Source: Enterobacter sp. BIGb0383
GTDB lineage: Bacteria > Pseudomonadota > Gammaproteobacteria > Enterobacterales > Enterobacteriaceae
Reading direction: 5' to 3'
NCBI RefSeq assembly: GCF_003751845.1
Contig: NZ_RJKQ01000001.1
Location: 248,001-312,000, forward strand
DNA: 64,000 bases
In this document: positions 24,112 through 32,859 of the stretch, piece after piece
Layout: every line of letters starts with the position of its first letter
Position numbering within the stretch: position 1 is the first letter of the stretch
Position numbers and translations under genes: made by a program
The notes under the pieces: generated by a model
Told to the model about the DNA's origin: nothing
What the model saw: only the letters and a program-made list of their open reading frames with translations
Databases searched by the model: none

Positions 24112-24873
24112 ATGACGTTGCAGTTAATCCCTGCGGAGATTACGCCGCTGTTTGCCGGTGTGATGGTGTTTTGCAGTTTTTTAACCTCGGCGCTGACGGC
24201 GGCAATGGGCCTGGGCGGCGGCACCGCGCTGCTGGCGGTAATGGGGCTGGGGATGCCTGTCAGCAGTCTGATGCCGGTACACGGCATGGTGCAGCTGGGA
24301 TCCAACTTCAGCCGAACGCTGATCCAGCGCGTCCATGTCGTCTGGCCGCTGGTGCTCTGGTTTTTACTCGGCAGCGCCGTCGGGATTGCGCTGGGTGCGC
24401 CCGTGGCGGTGATGATCCCGGACAGTCTGGCACGCATTGCGCTTGGGCTGTTTATCCTCTGGTCCGTGCTGCGCAAGCGCGGGGAGGCTAAGCCGTTGAA
24501 CCGCGCACTGTTTGTGATCGGCGGCGGTATCAGCAGTATCGGGACCATGATTGTTGGCGCCACCGGGCCGATGGTGGCGGGGCTGATTAGCTCTCAGGGT
24601 TTGAAAAAACAGCCCCTGATTGCGACGCATGCGACCTGCATGGTGCTCCAGCACGGGCTAAAAATACTCGCCTTTGGCCTGATGGGCTTTGCCTGGGCCA
24701 GCTGGCTGCCGGTGCTGATCGCCATGATTGTCAGCGGCGCACTGGGGACCTGGCTTGGGACACGGCTGCTCGACAATCTCCCGGAGAAGCTTTTCCGCAT
24801 CGCTTTCAGGGTCACGATGCTGCTGCTGAGTCTGCAGCTGCTGTGGCAGGGCGTTGAGGGCTGGCTGCGTTAG
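24112..24873 (+). CDS. TauE/SafE family membrane permease
   Basis: This 253-residue, very hydrophobic protein has about eight membrane helices and the Gly-rich family motif LTAAMGLGGGTALLAVMGLGMPV near the start, with a second one later (GGGISSIGTMIVGATGPMVAGLI). TauE/SafE proteins move sulfite, sulfoacetate and other small organic anions, often outward. Here it starts 11 bases after the second MmgE/PrpD gene, so it probably exports a product or imports the substrate of that pathway. The direction and substrate are unknown. Confidence 0.85.
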   Translation: MTLQLIPAEITPLFAGVMVFCSFLTSALTAAMGLGGGTALLAVMGLGMPVSSLMPVHGMVQLGSNFSRTLIQRVHVVWPLVLWFLLGSAVGIALGAPVAVMIPDSLARIALGLFILWSVLRKRGEAKPLNRALFVIGGGISSIGTMIVGATGPMVAGLISSQGLKKQPLIATHATCMVLQHGLKILAFGLMGFAWASWLPVLIAMIVSGALGTWLGTRLLDNLPEKLFRIAFRVTMLLLSLQLLWQGVEGWLR

Positions 24874-25008
24874 ATCTTTTTGGTCTTTACTCCGGCGTAT
24901 TCGTTCTTTGCCAAACGCCCGGGGTTGCGATGAGCATAGTAAAGCGCTGCACAGCAGTTTTCTTAAATTTTAATAAATACCGTTATCTGATAGCAAAAAG
25001 GACCGGAC

Positions 25009-26058
25009 ATGCTGAAAAGAACCTTATTCTGTGCGTCAGCGCTGCTGCTGACGATGAGCGGCCTGACGGCCCAGGCGTTTGCCGCTGACGCGCCCGTCGC
25101 CGCCGGCGATACGCTGAAAAAAATTAAAGCACGGGGCGAGCTGGTCTGCGGCGTTCACCCGGCACGTCATGGTTTTTCCTCCATCGACAACAAAGGCAAC
25201 TGGGAAGGTCTGGACGTTGATTTCTGTCGCGCCGTCGCGGCTGCCGTGCTCGGCGATGCCAAAAAAGTGCGCTTTACGCCGCTCTCTACGGCCCAGCGCT
25301 TCCCGGCGATCCAGTCCGGCGAGGTTGATCTGCTCTCGCGTAATATCACCGCGTCGTTGACCCGTGACGTTTCGCTGGGGCTGGATTTCGCCCCGCCGAA
25401 CTTCTACACCGGCACCGGCTTTATGGTTCGCGCCAATAGCGGTGTGAAGAAGATTGAAGATCTGGACGGTGCGACCGTCTGTATCACGCCGGGCAGCAGC
25501 ACCGAACAGAACGTGGCGCAGATCTTTGCCTCCCGCCATATGCAGTACACCCCCGTGGTGATCGAAAATAACAAAGAGTATGTTGCGGCCTATCTGGCCG
25601 GACGCTGTGACGTGCTGGCCCGTGACAAGGTGGCACTACCGGGCGTGAAGAACTTCGACGCTGAGAAACCGGAAGATCACGTGATTCTGCCGGGGATCTA
25701 CTCGAAAGAGCCGCTGGCGATGGCTGTGCGCAAGGGCGACGACCAGTGGTCCGATATCGTGAAGTGGGTAGTTTACGCCACCTTTAACGCCGAGGAGATG
25801 AAGGTCAGCCAGGCGAACGTTGATGCCGAGCTGAAGTCCGCCGACCCGGACGTGCAGGGGCTGCTGGGCGTGAGCGGCGACTTCGGTCAGAAGCTGGGCC
25901 TGGATAAGCAGTGGGCCTACAACATCGTGAAGCAGGTGGGCAACTATGGTGATATCTATAACCGTCACTTTGGTCCGAAAAGCAGCGAACCGCTTGAGCG
26001 CGACCTGAATAATCTGTGGACCGACGGTGGCCTGCTGTACGGCCTGCCAATCCGTTAA
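25009..26058 (+). CDS. Amino-acid ABC transporter, periplasmic substrate-binding protein (AapJ/YhdW-like)
   Basis: This 349-residue protein has a signal peptide MLKRTLFCASALLLTMSGLTAQAFA (as read in sequence) and a mature part beginning near ADAPVAAGDTLKKIKARGELVCGVHPARHGFSSID. Family 3 solute-binding motifs follow (WEGLDVDFCRAVAAAVLGD, IQSGEVDLLSRN). The length and the C-terminal RHFGPKSSEPLERDLNNLWTDGGLLYGLPIR are typical of the AapJ/YhdW group for polar or acidic amino acids. AGGA precedes the ATG. It is the first of four transporter genes and probably binds the substrate of the upstream enzymes. Confidence 0.92.
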   Translation: MLKRTLFCASALLLTMSGLTAQAFAADAPVAAGDTLKKIKARGELVCGVHPARHGFSSIDNKGNWEGLDVDFCRAVAAAVLGDAKKVRFTPLSTAQRFPAIQSGEVDLLSRNITASLTRDVSLGLDFAPPNFYTGTGFMVRANSGVKKIEDLDGATVCITPGSSTEQNVAQIFASRHMQYTPVVIENNKEYVAAYLAGRCDVLARDKVALPGVKNFDAEKPEDHVILPGIYSKEPLAMAVRKGDDQWSDIVKWVVYATFNAEEMKVSQANVDAELKSADPDVQGLLGVSGDFGQKLGLDKQWAYNIVKQVGNYGDIYNRHFGPKSSEPLERDLNNLWTDGGLLYGLPIR

Positions 26059-26065
26059 TTGCCGC

Positions 26066-26097
26066 GTCCCTTCGCAAGGAGGGACCGTTTCTCTTTT
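26066..26097 (+). terminator. Intercistronic hairpin after the binding-protein gene
   Basis: The arms GTCCCT (26066-26071) and AGGGAC (26080-26085) enclose an 8-base loop and are followed by a T-rich tract (26088-26097). This is the usual partial terminator or mRNA stabiliser that lets binding protein be made in excess over the permeases. Confidence 0.6.
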
Positions 26098-26117
26098 GCC
26101 TGTTTTTGAATGTTGAC

Positions 26118-27341
26118 ATGACCAATCAAACCGATCGTATCAGCGCTGAAATATTACCCGCTACCCCCACTGGCCAGACTGTCATGAATCGCCTGACTGC
26201 GCTGGTGGGGAGCAAAACCACTCGCGCCTGGTGCTACCAGTTTTTACTTGCCGCGCTGCTGGCGACCTTTTCATGGTGGCTCTACAGCAACGTGGTGGAA
26301 AATATGCGCACCCAACGCATTGCCACCGGCTTTGGCTTCCTTGAGCAAAGCGCCCAGTTCGCCATTGGCGAGACATTGATCGACTACAGCCCGCGCGACA
26401 GCTATGCGCGCGCCGTACTTGTCGGGCTGTTGAATACCCTCTATATCACCCTCTGCGGCATTGTGCTGGCAACAACCCTGGGCTTTTTCGTCGGCCTCGG
26501 TCGGGTATCGAAAAACTGGCTGCTGGTGAAGCTTGCCGAAGGCTACGTTGAGCTGCTGCGCAATGTGCCGGTGATCCTGCAGGTGATCTTCTGGTCCGTC
26601 ATCATCCGCAATCTGCCGTCACCGCGAGACGCTATTCAGCTGGCTGATGTGGGTTTTCTGACCAACCGTGGACTGACCTTTGCCGTCCTGCAGAACCATC
26701 CTGGCTGGATGCTGACGCTGTATGCGCTGCTTGCCGCGCTGGCTCTGAGCGTCGGGCTCTCGGCCCTGGCCCGTCGCCAGCGGGAGCGGCACGGTCGTAT
26801 CTGGCCGGTGGCCCGTCTGCGTATGGCGCTGATTATCGGGCTGCCTCTGCTGGTCTGGTTACTTAGCGGTGCGCCCCATGAGCTGAACCGTCCGGAACTG
26901 CGTGGCTTTAACTTTAAGGGCGGCTTTACCATTAGCCCGGAATTTACCGCGCTGCTGTTGGGAATTGCGCTCTACTCCTCCGCGTTTATCGCCGAGATCG
27001 TCCGCGCCGGGATCCAGTCGGTGCCGAAAGGGCAGATTGAGGCGGCCAATTCGCTTTCGCTCTCTCCGTGGCAGCGGGTGCGCCACGTCGTTATCCCGCA
27101 GGCGATGCGGGTGATGGTGCCGCCGCTGGCCAGCCAGTACGTTAGCCTGGCCAAAAACAGCTCTATCGCCGTGGTGGTGGGCTACCCGGAACTGGCCAAT
27201 ATCAGCAATACGCTGATGAACCAGACCGGCCAGGCACTGGAGGCCATCGCCATCATGATGGTGGTGTATCTGATTATCAGCGGCACGACCTCGCTCCTGA
27301 TGAACCTGTTTAACCGCTACGTCGCCATTAAAGAGCGCTGA
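26118..27341 (+). CDS. Amino-acid ABC transporter permease (AapQ/YhdX-like)
   Basis: The start is set at the ATG at 26118 (MTNQTDRISAE); no strong ribosome-binding site is seen, and the ATG at 26184 (MNRLTALVG) is an alternative. The product has about 407 residues. A cytoplasmic N-terminus and TM1 (YQFLLAALLATFSWWLY) are followed by the permease core with LVGLLNTLYITLCGIVLATTLGF. The EAA loop appears as SAFIAEIVRAGIQSVPKGQIEAANSLSLS and QAMRVMVPPLASQYVSLAKNSSIAVVVG in sequence, both diagnostic of polar amino-acid permeases. It pairs with the next gene to form the membrane channel. Confidence 0.9.
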   Translation: MTNQTDRISAEILPATPTGQTVMNRLTALVGSKTTRAWCYQFLLAALLATFSWWLYSNVVENMRTQRIATGFGFLEQSAQFAIGETLIDYSPRDSYARAVLVGLLNTLYITLCGIVLATTLGFFVGLGRVSKNWLLVKLAEGYVELLRNVPVILQVIFWSVIIRNLPSPRDAIQLADVGFLTNRGLTFAVLQNHPGWMLTLYALLAALALSVGLSALARRQRERHGRIWPVARLRMALIIGLPLLVWLLSGAPHELNRPELRGFNFKGGFTISPEFTALLLGIALYSSAFIAEIVRAGIQSVPKGQIEAANSLSLSPWQRVRHVVIPQAMRVMVPPLASQYVSLAKNSSIAVVVGYPELANISNTLMNQTGQALEAIAIMMVVYLIISGTTSLLMNLFNRYVAIKER

Positions 27342-27350
27342 GGACGGGCA

Positions 27351-28415
27351 ATGCAACATTCTGCAATTTACTGGCTGCGCCGCAATTTATTCAGCAGCCT
27401 GCTGCAATCGGCCCTGACGCTGGGGCTGGTGGCACTGATCCTTTTTGTTGGGTCAAAACTGCTGCGCTGGGGCGTGACCGACGCTGTGTTTATCGGCGGC
27501 GTGGAAGAGTGTCGTGCGGCGGCGGGCGCCTGCTGGGCGGTGATCGGCGAGAAGTACCGGCCTATTTTATTTGGTCTCTATCCCTATGACGAACAGTGGC
27601 GTCCGGCGCTGTGCATGGTTATCTGGTTTATCAGCGTGGTGCTCTCTCTGTCACCGGCCTGCTGGCACTCGCGCTTTCTGTGGCCGCTGTGGGCCGTATC
27701 GCTGGCGCTGATGTCGACACTGATGAGCGGCGGCGTGTTCGGCCTGGTGCCCGTTCAGTCCGCTGACTGGGGCGGTTTGCCGCTGACGTTGCTGCTGTTC
27801 TCCGGGACGGTGATTATCGGGATGCCGGTCTCCGTTGCCCTGGCGCTGGGCCGCCGCTCGCCGCTGCCGTTCCTGCGTGGCCTGGCGGTGATCTTTATTG
27901 AAGGGCTGCGCGGCGTACCGCTGATCACCATTCTGTTCGTGGCGGTCAACGTTTTCCCGCTGTTTCTGCCGACGGATATGGAAGTCAATAAACTGCTGCG
28001 CATTATCATCGGCATCGCGCTGTTCTTTGCCTGCTACCAGGCGGAAGTGATCCGCGGCGGCCTGCAGTCCGTGCCGCGTGGGCAGTATGAAGCGGCGGCG
28101 GTGCTCAATCTGAGCTACTGGCAGACCACGCGTAAAGTCATTCTGCCTCAGGCGATGCGTATCTGCCTGCCGGCGGTGACGAACCATATTATCGCCGCGA
28201 TGAAAAATACCTCGTTTGTGATCATTATCGGCCTGTTCGACGTGCTGACCGCGACCAGCGCGGTGATGCAGGATCCGCTGTGGCGCAGGTATTACATCGA
28301 AACCTATATCTTTATTGCCGCTATCTACATTTTGTTTGGCTTTATGCTCTCCCGCTACGCTATCTGGGTAGAAAAACGCATCGACGCCAGCCGTAACGCC
28401 GAAGGAATCTCCTGA
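27351..28415 (+). CDS. Amino-acid ABC transporter permease (AapM/YhdY-like)
   Basis: This 354-residue second permease subunit follows the first by 9 bases, with GAGGA before its ATG. N-terminal membrane helices come first, then LPLTLLLFSGTVIIGMPVSVALALGRR, the EAA-type loop FACYQAEVIRGGLQSVPRGQYEAAAVLNLSYWQ and QAMRICLPAVTNHIIAAMKNTSFVIIIG (as read). The pairing of a 400-residue and a 350-residue permease is the Aap/Yhd arrangement for general polar amino acids. Its stop codon shares one base with the start of the ATPase gene (TGATG). Confidence 0.9.
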   Translation: MQHSAIYWLRRNLFSSLLQSALTLGLVALILFVGSKLLRWGVTDAVFIGGVEECRAAAGACWAVIGEKYRPILFGLYPYDEQWRPALCMVIWFISVVLSLSPACWHSRFLWPLWAVSLALMSTLMSGGVFGLVPVQSADWGGLPLTLLLFSGTVIIGMPVSVALALGRRSPLPFLRGLAVIFIEGLRGVPLITILFVAVNVFPLFLPTDMEVNKLLRIIIGIALFFACYQAEVIRGGLQSVPRGQYEAAAVLNLSYWQTTRKVILPQAMRICLPAVTNHIIAAMKNTSFVIIIGLFDVLTATSAVMQDPLWRRYYIETYIFIAAIYILFGFMLSRYAIWVEKRIDASRNAEGIS

Positions 28416-29158
28416 TGTCACAACGCCCCATCATCGAAATCAACGCCGTCAACAAATGGTACGGCAAGTTTCAGGTTCTCAACGATGTCTCTTTAACGGT
28501 GGCGAAAGGGGAGCGGGTGGTGATCTGCGGCCCGTCAGGCTCGGGGAAATCGACCCTGATTCGCTGTATCAACCGGCTGGAGGAGCACCAGCAGGGTCAG
28601 ATTTGGGTCAACGGCATCGAAATGAACGACAACGTGCGCAATATTAACCGTATTCGCCAGAGCATCAGCATGTTGTTCCAGCAGTTTAACCTCTTCCCGC
28701 ACCTCAGCGTGCTGGATAACCTGACCCTTGGTCCGACCCTGGTGCGCAAAATGAGCCAGAAGAAGGCCACTGAGCTGGCGATGCACTATCTGGACAAGGT
28801 GCATATTGCCGATCAGGCGCATAAGTTCCCGCTACAGCTCTCCGGCGGCCAGCAGCAGCGCGTGGCTATCGCCCGTGCGCTCTGTATGGAGCCGGAAATC
28901 CTGCTGTTTGATGAACCGACGTCGGCGCTGGATCCGGAGATGATTAAAGAGGTGCTGGACGTGATGCTGGATCTCGCCGACGGCGGGATGACCATGATTG
29001 TGGTGACTCATGAAATGGGCTTTGCCCGCACCGTGGCGGACAAAGTGATCCTGATGGCCGACGGCCGCATCGTGGAATCCGCGCCGCCGGGACGTTTCTT
29101 TAGCCAGCCTGAGCACCCGCGTACGCAGCAGTTCCTGGAACAGATCCTGAGCCACTAA
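28415..29158 (+). CDS. Amino-acid ABC transporter ATP-binding protein (AapP/YhdZ/GlnQ-like)
   Basis: This 247-residue ATPase has all the motifs: Walker A GPSGSGKSTLIRCINRLEEH, Q-loop LFQQFNLFPHLSVLDNL, ABC signature LSGGQQQRVAIARAL, Walker B ILLFDEPTSALDPE and the switch His in VVTHEMGF. It is translationally coupled to the preceding permease and completes the importer. It is the last gene of an eight-kilobase operon beginning at 21388. Confidence 0.94.
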   Translation: MSQRPIIEINAVNKWYGKFQVLNDVSLTVAKGERVVICGPSGSGKSTLIRCINRLEEHQQGQIWVNGIEMNDNVRNINRIRQSISMLFQQFNLFPHLSVLDNLTLGPTLVRKMSQKKATELAMHYLDKVHIADQAHKFPLQLSGGQQQRVAIARALCMEPEILLFDEPTSALDPEMIKEVLDVMLDLADGGMTMIVVTHEMGFARTVADKVILMADGRIVESAPPGRFFSQPEHPRTQQFLEQILSH

Positions 29159-29168
29159 ACGGGCAGGT

Positions 29169-29194
29169 AGAGCGTGCAGTTATCTGCACGCTCT
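29169..29194. terminator. Bidirectional terminator hairpin between convergent genes
   Basis: Perfect 11-base arms AGAGCGTGCAG (29169-29179) and CTGCACGCTCT (29184-29194) surround a TTAT loop between the ABC transporter ATPase and the convergent Nudix gene. Confidence 0.75.
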
Positions 29195-29201
29195 TCTGAC
29201 T

Positions 29202-29744
29202 TCAAATCATCCCTTTCGCCTGCGCCAGCAGAAACGCGGTCACCGATGTCGCATCGCTGATTTTCCCGTCCAGAATCAGGGCTAAAAAGTCCGTCTTTGT
29301 CACAGGCCTTGCTGTCAATCCGTACTCTTCAGGATCGAGATCCTGCTGCCTATGGGTCAGCTCTTGCGCCAGATAAATATGGTAGCCCTGGGCGGAATAT
29401 CCCTGAGCCAGCTTCTGATAGCCAACATACGTCAGACGCCCGGCAACCAGACCCGTTTCTTCCCGCAGCTCACCGGCCGCAATCGCTTCTGGCTTTGCAT
29501 CCGGGGTCAGTTCCCAGCTTCCCTGCGGCAGCTCAAGGGTTCTGGCCTTCAGCGGATAGCGGTACTGCTCCACCACATAAAGCTGATCGTCCTGCAGCGG
29601 AATAATCACCACGAAGTCGGGTTTCTCGACGGTAGAGTAAACTCCTTTGCTGCCATCTCCGCGTTGGATGCGGTCTTCTTTTACGGTCATCCACTGATTC
29701 TGATAGATAACCTCCGAAGAAAGCGTTTTTATCTCGTGCGTCAC
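29202..29744 (-). CDS. Nudix hydrolase, ADP-ribose pyrophosphatase type
   Basis: This 180-residue soluble protein carries the Nudix box ending in PEAIAAGELREETGL, preceded by LELPQGSWELTPDAK. N-terminal strands with VIIPLQDDQLYVVEQYRYPLKARTLELP are typical of ADP-ribose/sugar-nucleotide pyrophosphatases (NudF-like), which need this domain-swapped N-terminal sheet. It hydrolyses a nucleoside diphosphate linked to some group X; the exact substrate cannot be told. It is a single gene convergent with the ABC transporter and not obviously part of a system. Confidence 0.88.
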   Translation of the reverse strand: MTHEIKTLSSEVIYQNQWMTVKEDRIQRGDGSKGVYSTVEKPDFVVIIPLQDDQLYVVEQYRYPLKARTLELPQGSWELTPDAKPEAIAAGELREETGLVAGRLTYVGYQKLAQGYSAQGYHIYLAQELTHRQQDLDPEEYGLTARPVTKTDFLALILDGKISDATSVTAFLLAQAKGMI

Positions 29745-29987
29745 TTCAGCTCCTTATCGTTGTGTGGACGATATCGTCAGTCCTGCTATGTATAAATACA
29801 TCTAATCAATCCCGTTTAAAAGGTATTTAAACTCGTCGAATTATAATGGCGATATAAAGTGTGACAGGGTTTATACCCTCAAATGTTTATTCAATCACAG
29901 ATGGTGTATTCATTCCGTCGCCAGTCGAATGTCTTTTTATCCACTTTCACATCGACTCTTTTTATTTGTATTAATAATGGGAGCCTT

Positions 29988-32798
29988 ATGTTAAAACTTT
30001 CGAAGTTATATGTTTCATTGTTTGCTGGAGCCGCATTTTCCGTCGGTGCTACAGAATATAACCGTACCGTCGATACGTCAGTCACCCCTATTCAGACCGG
30101 TGATAGCGTCAATATTGATGAATCAGCTAACACCGCCCTGGGGATTTTTGCCGCCGGAAACGCCGTGAATATCGGGGATTCCGGACGTATCCAGGTTGAT
30201 CTGCAGACCAGCAAGGCGAATGCGCGTGGCATCGATATGTCCGCCTCCACCGGTAATCATCTGGGGTCCGGCACCGCTATCAGCGTAAAAAGCACCGCCA
30301 CTACGGGAGGCGCGGCGATTGGGCTGAATATGGCCAAAGTGGATTTGTCCGCTACGGGTTTACAGGTCAGCGTTGACTCTACCGGGACGGGAATTGGTAT
30401 TGATGCGACGGGAGGCAGCCAGGTTAATTTAGGCAACGGGACCTCCGCCGTAGTGACAGCAAAATATGCGGCATCAGGCGTTTATATTAACGGCAGCAGT
30501 CTGCAGGCCGATTCTATTACCGTTGAGAGCAATGCTAATACGGCGAACGGCATTCTGGTTACCGGAAATAACAGCAATATTAATCTGGGTAATCACTCAG
30601 TTATAAACGTAAATGCCGGAGAAAACAGTAACTCAGGCGGCGGTGGGCTCTCACTGAGCGGTAATAATAATACCTTCAGCGCCAGCAGCCTTATCATTCA
30701 GGCCACGGGGTCGAATGCCCGGGGCGTTAGCCTGGATAATACCGGAGCCGCAAGCGCCATTGATTTGGGTGAAAATACGACCATCGTCACCAGTGGAAAG
30801 AGTGGTGCAGGGATCTACAGCGGAGTTCAGTCGCTGGCGCAATTGAAAGCCACCGGCCTGAACCTGCACACCATGGGTGAGGCGGCAAACGGCATCGAAG
30901 CGCATAATGGCACGATAGTCCTCGACGGTGGCAGCCAGGTGGTCAGCGACCTGGCAGGCGGCGTGTTGGCGCTCAACGAGGGAAGTTCAGGCACACAGAC
31001 GCCGAAAATTGTGCTGACGGATAGTGTGATCCTTGCGAATACCCTGGGGGCGAAGGCAGAGGGGGAAAATGCCGCTGTGATGCTTAAAAATACGCAGGTC
31101 CAGGCGACGAAGGGTGTCGCATTACAGGCCGTCGCCGCCGGGCACGTTGATTTTTCAGGCAGCACGACTCTGCTGACGGGCGCCGCGAATGCGCTGGAAT
31201 CGACGGGGCAAGGCAGTCTGATTTCCGGCTCCGGCACCGCCGCGATTGCGGGCAATATCATCGCAAACGATCGAGGGAACGTTACCCTGGATCTGACGGA
31301 CGGCTCGGTGATTAAAGGCTCCGTGATGACCTCTTCCGATGCCCGGTCTGATATCGCCCTTTCGGGGGAGAGTACCTGGATATCAGGCGGCAATTCTACC
31401 GTCAGCCAGTTGGTTCTCAACAACAGTTCACTGATCGTCTCCGGTGAAAATGCCTCTCCTGCGACAGGTAACCGCGTGACGGTAACCGGTGATTATCGGG
31501 GGGATAACGGTCAGATAGTGTTTAACACCGTTCTGGCAGGCGATGATTCTGCGACGGACCAGCTTATCGTTAATGGTAATACCAGCGGTTTTACGCGTGT
31601 GGCGGTCAATAATCTGGGCGGCCAGGGAGCCGAAACCCATAAGGGTATCGAAATCATTAAGGTTAACGGCAGCTCCGACGGGATTTTTGAGCAGTATGGG
31701 CGCATTGTCGCCGGGGCCTGGGAGTACAATCTGACGCGTGGCACAGGGGATGACGATAAAAACTGGTATCTGATCAGCGCCGCTTCAGGCCAGCATGGAC
31801 CCGTTATCCCGGATGCGCCTCCACAGCTCAGGCCCGAAGGCGGTTCCTATGTCGATAATATTGCCGCGGCCAATACTCTGTTTAACATGACGATGGCGGA
31901 CAGGCTGGGTGAGACCGACTATGTGGATATCCTGACCGGGGAAAGAAAGGTCACCAGCCTGTGGCTGCGGCAGGTCGGGAGTCACAACCGTTGGAGGGAT
32001 AGTAACGGGCAGTTGAAAACGCAGGGCAATCGCTATGTGGCGCAGCTGGGCGGAGACGTTGCCAGCTGGCAGGGGAGCGATAACCACCGCCTGCACCTTG
32101 GCGTGATGGCAGGTTATGGTACGCACCAGAGCACAACCAAAGCCCGGGGCACGGGCTACACCTCGAAAGGCTCGACCGAGGGCTATAGCACCGGGATTTA
32201 TGCATCATGGTTGCAGAATGAGGCGCTGATGCAGGGCGCGTATGTTGATTCCTGGATACAGTACGGCTGGTTTAATCACTCTGTGAAGGGGGCGGATCTC
32301 AGCCCGGAGAAATACAAATCTTCAGGCGTGTCCGCGTCACTGGAAAGCGGTTACGACTATCGCATCACGGGCAGCGCCGGGCAGGGATCCGGCTGGTTTG
32401 TACGGCCGCAGGCGCAGGTTATCTGGTCGGATATTAAGGCCAGGGATCACCAGGAGGAAAACGGCACGCGGGTTAAAAGCGGGGGAGAGGGCAACGTCCA
32501 GACCCGTCTGGGTGTCCGGAGCTATCTGAAAGGAACCAGCAGCCTGGATGCGCATACTGACCGCGTATTTGAACCCTTTGTTGAAGCTAACTGGCTGCAT
32601 AACAGCCATCGCTACAGCGTGATGATGGACAGTGTCGCCGTGCAGCAGGGCGGCACCCGTAATATTGCAGAACTTAAAACGGGTGTCGATGCCCGGTTAT
32701 CCCGCAACGTCAGCGCCTGGGGGAACGTGGCCCAGCAGGTGGGTGATAAGGGATACAGCAACACCTCAGCGATGCTGGGTGTGAAATACGCTTTTTAA
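29988..32798 (+). CDS. Autotransporter with beta-helical passenger (936 residues)
   Basis: The start is at the ATG at 29988 (MLKLSKLYVSLFAGAAFSVGA, a standard signal peptide), with GGGAG just before; the open frame begins at 29883. The passenger (about 20-640) is built of short Asn/Gly/Thr-rich beta-helix turns (for example GILVTGNNSNINLGNHSVINVNAG as read). A pertactin-like junction follows (GTGDDDKNWYLIS), then a proline linker. The last 285 residues or so form the translocator barrel (SLWLRQVGSHNRWRDSNGQ to MLGVKYAF, ending in Phe). The barrel is a near copy of that of the convergent giant autotransporter. It is probably a surface adhesin; no protease motif was seen. Confidence 0.9.
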   Translation: MLKLSKLYVSLFAGAAFSVGATEYNRTVDTSVTPIQTGDSVNIDESANTALGIFAAGNAVNIGDSGRIQVDLQTSKANARGIDMSASTGNHLGSGTAISVKSTATTGGAAIGLNMAKVDLSATGLQVSVDSTGTGIGIDATGGSQVNLGNGTSAVVTAKYAASGVYINGSSLQADSITVESNANTANGILVTGNNSNINLGNHSVINVNAGENSNSGGGGLSLSGNNNTFSASSLIIQATGSNARGVSLDNTGAASAIDLGENTTIVTSGKSGAGIYSGVQSLAQLKATGLNLHTMGEAANGIEAHNGTIVLDGGSQVVSDLAGGVLALNEGSSGTQTPKIVLTDSVILANTLGAKAEGENAAVMLKNTQVQATKGVALQAVAAGHVDFSGSTTLLTGAANALESTGQGSLISGSGTAAIAGNIIANDRGNVTLDLTDGSVIKGSVMTSSDARSDIALSGESTWISGGNSTVSQLVLNNSSLIVSGENASPATGNRVTVTGDYRGDNGQIVFNTVLAGDDSATDQLIVNGNTSGFTRVAVNNLGGQGAETHKGIEIIKVNGSSDGIFEQYGRIVAGAWEYNLTRGTGDDDKNWYLISAASGQHGPVIPDAPPQLRPEGGSYVDNIAAANTLFNMTMADRLGETDYVDILTGERKVTSLWLRQVGSHNRWRDSNGQLKTQGNRYVAQLGGDVASWQGSDNHRLHLGVMAGYGTHQSTTKARGTGYTSKGSTEGYSTGIYASWLQNEALMQGAYVDSWIQYGWFNHSVKGADLSPEKYKSSGVSASLESGYDYRITGSAGQGSGWFVRPQAQVIWSDIKARDHQEENGTRVKSGGEGNVQTRLGVRSYLKGTSSLDAHTDRVFEPFVEANWLHNSHRYSVMMDSVAVQQGGTRNIAELKTGVDARLSRNVSAWGNVAQQVGDKGYSNTSAMLGVKYAF

Positions 32799-32808
32799 GC
32801 CGCTGTAA

Positions 32809-32842
32809 AAAGGCGAGGTGACGCATCCGTCACCTCGCCTTT
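32809..32842. terminator. Strong bidirectional terminator between the two autotransporters
   Basis: A 15-base stem, AAAGGCGAGGTGACG (32809-32823) with CGTCACCTCGCCTTT (32828-32842), separates the two convergent autotransporter genes, with A/T tracts on both sides. Confidence 0.85.
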
Positions 32843-32859
32843 GATCTTATTTCTGCGGA

